Source: Candidatus Omnitrophica bacterium UBA6233 | Lineage (GTDB): Bacteria; Omnitrophota; Gorgyraeia; Gygaellales; Profunditerraquicolaceae | Direction: 5' to 3' | DNA length: 64,000 nucleotides | Assembly: GCA_002440965.1 (NCBI GenBank) | Contig: DJWJ01000033.1 | Coordinates: forward strand, 1-64,000 | In this document: positions 60,204 through 64,000 of the stretch, one piece after another | Layout: every line of letters starts with the position of its first letter | Position numbering within the stretch: position 1 is the stretch's first letter | Translations under genes and position numbers: made by a program | The notes under the pieces: generated by a model | The model's input: only the letters and a program-made list of their open reading frames with translations | What the model was told of the DNA's origin: nothing | Databases searched by the model: none

Positions 60204-61467
60204 TAAATTCTCCCATGGCATTAAAGGATTCGATAATCTTTAAGGTTGCTCCCCGGTTCTTGGCAATTACCATATTTGCGTTTCTGGTTAGCTGGATCGC
60301 TTTTAGGCTGTTCCTTAACAACCCTCTTATGCTGGACTCCAAAGCTTCTTGAGTCTGGACCTCTATAGCGGCATTGTTGTCCAAAAACATCCTGGCTATA
60401 TCGTGAAAATTAAACATATGCGGGCCGAAAATTACCGGCTTGCCCGCATAAGCCGGCTCAAGAATATTATGCCCGCCTTTCTTGATCAAGCTTCCGCCTA
60501 CAAAAACAATATCTGCCGTTGTGTAAAAATCCCTTAAGTTACCCACGGTATCCAAAATAAATACGGTTTGCGGTTTTACAACTTGTTGGCTAGACTGACT
60601 TATCCTTAAAACGGAGAGTCCGCTCTTTAATATCTCTTTTTCTACCTCTGGCGTCCTTTCTGTATGCCGGGGCGCGATTAAAAGCCTAAGGCCGGGAAAT
60701 TCTTTGAGCAGATTCTTGTATGCTCCCAAAATTATCTTTTCTTCTCCGGGATGGGTTGAACCCGCCACAAGGAGCCTGTCTTGCGGACCCAATCCGATAT
60801 TATGCCTGTAATCAACAGAGCCCTTCTCCGAAACTGCGCAAGCATTTATGTCAAATTTTAAATTTCCGGTAACTTTTATTCTATCGGGACAAACGCCTAA
60901 TTGCTTTAACCTTTCTGCGTCGGTTTCGGTTTGCACGCAAAACAATCTTATCTTGTTCAAAATAGGCTTAATTAAAAATTTAACCGCCGAATACCCCCGG
61001 AATGAATTATCTGATATCCGGCCGTTTACCGTGACAATAGGCACGCCCTTTTTATAAAGATACGCAATAAGATTCGGCCAGATTTCAGTTTCGGCGATAA
61101 TAAAAAGTGACGGATTAATCTTATTAATCACGCTTCTAACCGTAAAACTGAAATCCAAAGGCAGATAAATAACCCTATCGCCCGGCTTGGCTATAGTGCC
61201 AGCGATCTTGTTCCCCGTAGAAGTAACGGTAGAAATAACGAATCTTTTACCGGGATAAACCTTGCGTAATTCTTCTACCAAGCCGCGCACGGATATAGCC
61301 TCGCCTAAACTTACAGCATGTATCCAGATTGGCCTATTTAAATCTAAATCCTTGGGTAAAATTCCCAAGCGGTTAAGAAATCCCCGATGAAACTTGCCTT
61401 TAAATAAATATATAGGCAGGTAAATTAAGGCAAATATCAGGAATATTAAATCATACAATATAAACAT
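60193..61467 (-). CDS. waaA: 3-deoxy-D-manno-octulosonic acid transferase
   Basis: Transfers Kdo from CMP-Kdo to lipid IVA. The 424-residue protein has an N-terminal membrane helix, IWIHAVSLGEAISVRGLVEEL (catalytic Glu region), ETEIWPNLIAYLYKKGVPIV, VAGSTHPGEEKIIL and VFVGGSLIKKGGHNILEPAYAGKPVIFGP. Acceptor number (mono- or bifunctional) cannot be told. Completes the Kdo pathway with kdsABCD 15 kb away. Confidence 0.96.
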   Translation of the reverse strand: MFILYDLIFLIFALIYLPIYLFKGKFHRGFLNRLGILPKDLDLNRPIWIHAVSLGEAISVRGLVEELRKVYPGKRFVISTVTSTGNKIAGTIAKPGDRVIYLPLDFSFTVRSVINKINPSLFIIAETEIWPNLIAYLYKKGVPIVTVNGRISDNSFRGYSAVKFLIKPILNKIRLFCVQTETDAERLKQLGVCPDRIKVTGNLKFDINACAVSEKGSVDYRHNIGLGPQDRLLVAGSTHPGEEKIILGAYKNLLKEFPGLRLLIAPRHTERTPEVEKEILKSGLSVLRISQSSQQVVKPQTVFILDTVGNLRDFYTTADIVFVGGSLIKKGGHNILEPAYAGKPVIFGPHMFNFHDIARMFLDNNAAIEVQTQEALESSIRGLLRNSLKAIQLTRNANMVIAKNRGATLKIIESFNAMGEFNGD

Positions 61468-61484
61468 ATCCTATCTTTTCTTTC

Positions 61485-62354
61485 TCATGCGTGCGGATGA
61501 GCTTTATCATAAACGGTTTTGAGCCTATCAGTCGTCAAATGCGTATAAATCTGCGTAGTGGACAAATTTGCATGGCCCAACAATTCCTGCACAGTGCGTA
61601 AATCCGCCCCCCTGTTCAATAAATGCGTGGCAAAAGAATGCCTGAATGTATGCGGTGATACCCCATGCCGGATACCGGCGTTTTTCAAATATTTTTCTAC
61701 CACATCACGCACACCCCGCGTAGAAATACGCTTCCCGTTTTTATTCAAGAACAATGCGTTATTCTGTTTTTTTCGTTTATCAAGGTATTTTCTTATCGCT
61801 CTTAGCGCAACTTCTCCTATCGGGACCACTCTTTCCTTTTTACCCTTGCCCATCGCCTTAACTATTCCTGCAATAAAATCCACATCCTCAAGGCTTAAAG
61901 CGACAAGCTCCGATATTCTTAATCCGCTGGAATAAAAAGTCTCGAGGATCGCGCGGTTACGTAAGCCTAATTCATCTTCATTGTCTTTTGGTAAAACAGA
62001 TTCGATTAATTTAGCGGCCTCTTCTTCCGTCATAAAAGACGGCAGGTGTTTATCGAGTTTCGGGCTGGAAAGCATAAGGATAGGATTAGTTTTAATCAGG
62101 CCTTCCCGGCTTAAGAACCTGAAGAAACTGCGCAAAGCCGATAGGTGCCGGCCGACGCTGCGGTTACCTAAACTCTTTTCTTTGAGGACAGCAAGATATT
62201 TTCGTAAAAGCAAATAATCTATTTTATCTAAGTCGACTTTTCCGCAAAACTTATAAAAGTCGTTTAAATCAAGTTTATAATTTAATAGGGTGTGCTGCGA
62301 ATAATTCTTTTCAATCTCCATATAACGCATGAATTTCTCGATATATTTATCCAT
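61485..62354 (-). CDS. XerC/XerD-type tyrosine recombinase
   Basis: Site-specific recombinase probably acting in chromosome dimer resolution. The ~289-residue protein has an N-terminal SAM-like core-binding domain (YSQHTLLNYKLDLNDFYKFC) and the catalytic residues Arg in YSSGLRISELVALS, HTFRHSF (His and Arg), LLGHANLSTTQIYTH (His, Tyr). Start at ATG 62354; the frame is open to a TTG at 62375. Position next to topA is common for chromosomal XerC, arguing against a phage integrase. Confidence 0.92.
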   Translation of the reverse strand: MDKYIEKFMRYMEIEKNYSQHTLLNYKLDLNDFYKFCGKVDLDKIDYLLLRKYLAVLKEKSLGNRSVGRHLSALRSFFRFLSREGLIKTNPILMLSSPKLDKHLPSFMTEEEAAKLIESVLPKDNEDELGLRNRAILETFYSSGLRISELVALSLEDVDFIAGIVKAMGKGKKERVVPIGEVALRAIRKYLDKRKKQNNALFLNKNGKRISTRGVRDVVEKYLKNAGIRHGVSPHTFRHSFATHLLNRGADLRTVQELLGHANLSTTQIYTHLTTDRLKTVYDKAHPHA

Positions 62355-62425
62355 ATTTATAGACTCAAAAATCAAAGCGCAAAAGCCAAAACCACAACTA
62401 AAAATTAAAACTGTTTATTCAGATT

Positions 62426-62557
62426 AATGACAAATGTCAAAGCACAAAATTCAAAATAAATTTAAATGACAAATACCTAATGACAAAACATGGGTTTTGA
62501 TATTTGGATTTTGAGTTTTGGATTTATTTTGGGCTTTGAATTTTGTCATTTGACATT
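62426..62557. repeat. Family A palindromic repeat, copy 12
   Basis: Runs from AATGACAAATGTC to TTGTCATTTGACATT with the ACATGGGTTTTGATATTTG centre. A module with CAAAAGCCAAAACCACAAC precedes it (62370-62415), and CTTTTTACTTTTGCC follows. The 207-bp xerC-topA gap contains no gene. Confidence 0.88.
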
Positions 62558-62582
62558 AGGCTTTTTACTTTTGCCTTTTTAT

Positions 62583-64000
62583 TTATGCCTGTGTTTTCTC
62601 CTCGGGTAACGTTCTTGAGGTAAATGTGCATTTGGGAAAATTCGAACAGCCATAAAAGAAACCGCGCGAAGAACGCCGCTCAATAAGTTCTCCGCCGCAA
62701 CCCTCTTGGGGGCATTTAACGCCGGTGGTAATCGACTTGGAATTCTTACACTCCGGAAAGGCCGAACAACTTAAGAACTTTCCCTTTCTGCCCCATTTAA
62801 CAATCATCGGCTTGCCGCATTTGTCGCAGATTTGATCCGTAGTAATAACTTCTTTCTTGATATTAGCCTGGGCAAAATCAACGCTGACTTTAAATGGCGC
62901 GTAGAAATCCTGCAAGACCTTAATCCGGGTTAACGCGCCTTCCTCGATTTGATCCAATTCTTCTTCCATTCCGGCGGTAAAATTTACATCGATAATCTTG
63001 GGAAAATATTCAACCAGTAAATCACAAACTTTAAAGCCTAATTCCGTCGGGTTAAGATATCCCTTGATCCTGCGCACATAATCGCGCAATATCAAAGTAT
63101 AGATTATCGGGGCATATGTGGATGGACGGCCAATCCCGTCTTCTTCCAACGCCCTGATCAGAGAACTATCCGAGAAGCGAGCCGACGGCTTGGTAAAATG
63201 CTGCGAAGGCGAAAGTTTCAACAATTCCAGAATATCGCCTTTCTCCAAAACCGGGATTACATTCTTTTTGGGCTTATCATTATTAGTTTCATCCTCTTCC
63301 TCGGTTTTATTATAGACTGCCATAAAACCGCTAAAAGCCAACACGCTGCCTGAAGCATTGAATTTATATTGGCCGGCCTCTATGACAACTGAAGTTACGG
63401 AATAAACCGCAGGAGTCATTTGGCTGGCTACAAAACGGTTATAAATAAGCTCATATAATTTTTGCTGGTCAGGGGTTAAGAAGTTCTTTAGACTTTCGGG
63501 GTGACGCGAAATAAATGTCGGGCGGATTGCTTCATGCGCTTCCTGAGCGAGCTTCTTAACCTTATAAGAATTTGGTTTCTCCGGCAGATATTCCTTGCCA
63601 AAATTTCTGGCGATATATTCCCGCACTTCCTTGATTGCTTCGGGAGCTGCCCTCGGAGAATCCGTGCGCATATAAGTAATCAATCCAACCGGATTATCCG
63701 CGCCTAAATCAATACCTTCATAAAGTTGTTGAGCCACCAACATTGTTTTGTTGGCGTTAAACCTTAGCTTGTTGAACGCTTCCTGCTGCATTGTGCTGGT
63801 AATAAAAGGAGCGTCGGCGAAACGCCTCTTTTCGCTTTTCTTGACCTCGGCGACCACAAACTGCTTTTGTCTTATATCATCGCACAATTTATCCGCTTCT
63901 TCTTTTTTCTTGATCTCTATTTTCTCGCCATTTATCTTTTCCAATTTAGCCAGGAATTTATCATTCCCCTTGGCTAGATCCGCTTCGATCTCCCAATACT
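62583..64000 (-). CDS. topA: DNA topoisomerase I (N-terminal part outside window)
   Basis: Relaxes negative supercoils. The frame is open to the window edge, and the visible part begins with the YWEIEADLAKG segment, so the TTG at 63944 is internal. The active-site tyrosine is in LITYMRTDS; FITSTMQQEAFNKLRF, LAQEAHEAIRPT and ALEEDGIGRPSTYAPII follow. Two C-terminal zinc fingers are complete: CDKCGKPMIVKWGRKGKFLSC...C and CPQEGCGGELIERRSSRGFF...C. The Toprim domain lies upstream. Confidence 0.96.
   Translation of the reverse strand, partial: YWEIEADLAKGNDKFLAKLEKINGEKIEIKKKEEADKLCDDIRQKQFVVAEVKKSEKRRFADAPFITSTMQQEAFNKLRFNANKTMLVAQQLYEGIDLGADNPVGLITYMRTDSPRAAPEAIKEVREYIARNFGKEYLPEKPNSYKVKKLAQEAHEAIRPTFISRHPESLKNFLTPDQQKLYELIYNRFVASQMTPAVYSVTSVVIEAGQYKFNASGSVLAFSGFMAVYNKTEEEDETNNDKPKKNVIPVLEKGDILELLKLSPSQHFTKPSARFSDSSLIRALEEDGIGRPSTYAPIIYTLILRDYVRRIKGYLNPTELGFKVCDLLVEYFPKIIDVNFTAGMEEELDQIEEGALTRIKVLQDFYAPFKVSVDFAQANIKKEVITTDQICDKCGKPMIVKWGRKGKFLSCSAFPECKNSKSITTGVKCPQEGCGGELIERRSSRGFFYGCSNFPKCTFTSRTLPEEKTQA

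Noticed and set aside
15990..62560. Regularly recurring repeats considered as a CRISPR array
   Set aside because: Copies are kilobases apart, ~130 bp long, palindromic and sit in gene gaps; no short spacers or cas genes.
1..64000. Search for tRNA, rRNA, tmRNA and riboswitches in the gaps
   Set aside because: No T-loop-like GTTCGAATC pattern with acceptor pairing, and no rRNA or known riboswitch core was seen by eye; the gaps are filled by repeats.

Overview
The window is a 64 kb piece of a diderm bacterial chromosome, AT-rich by eye, in which essentially every gene lies on the minus strand. The only plus-strand coding sequence is an integrase-like fragment at the left edge. The gene set combines acetyl-CoA synthase and folate C1 genes of the Wood-Ljungdahl pathway, a full Kdo/lipid A/LPS-core toolkit, GH57 and DUF4912 proteins, a STAS-PilZ protein and many glycosyltransferases. 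Together with numerous AT-rich palindromic intergenic repeats, this suggests an uncultivated anaerobe of the Omnitrophota/PVC kind. That assignment is an inference; no rRNA gene is present to test it.

Read in the direction of transcription (right to left), the layout is as follows. (1) 64000-58740: topA (cut by the window end), a XerC/D recombinase, waaA (Kdo transferase), a STAS-PilZ protein and a HAD phosphatase. (2) 58740-48298: lpxK, an LpxL-ELM1 fusion, and a block of GT4 and GT9 glycosyltransferases, several fused, plus a polysaccharide deacetylase; this is the lipid A and LPS-core module. (3) 48297-47762: a 535-bp non-coding stretch with a GC-rich potentially structured segment and a 234-bp foldback element. 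(4) 47761-40864: a deoxyhypusine-synthase-like protein, heptose kinase, kdsB-kdsA-kdsD-kdsC, an LptC-LptA fusion and lptB. (5) 40813-30489: a short trigger factor, clpP, a class V aminotransferase with serA, a metallophosphoesterase-thioredoxin fusion, a candidate Re-citrate/homocitrate synthase, purA, and an OmpA lipoprotein with its own strong promoter. (6) 30401-27702: DUF4912 protein and GH57 branching enzyme. (7) 27458-16182: uppS-cdsA-dxr-rseP-ispG-(cpaF)-proS-rimP-nusA-infB, a widely conserved bacterial gene order interrupted by a lone CpaF ATPase. (8) 15969-8052: trpS, scpA, ruvB, queH, DUF2905, SpoIID-like, queA, three small genes and tgt, so queuosine genes are grouped. (9) 7986-5852: trmD-rplS-rnhB-yraN. 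(10) 5849-233: fchA-folD-DUF486-metF-FAD protein-acsB, the folate branch leading to acetyl-CoA synthase.

Two features stand out. First, about 12 copies of a ~130-bp AT-rich inverted repeat (family A), plus a second family (B), sit in the gaps between genes. They extend into genes: they supply C-terminal tails and stop codons (ProS, a GT9, QueH) and N-terminal signal or anchor segments (SpoIID-like, the metallophosphoesterase), and short tandem repeats sit inside trmD, ispG and at the joint of a GT9-GT9 fusion. Second, domain fusions are unusually frequent (LptC-LptA, GT9-GT9, GT4-GT9, LpxL-ELM1, STAS-PilZ, phosphoesterase-thioredoxin). No CRISPR array, tRNA, rRNA or classical riboswitch was recognised.
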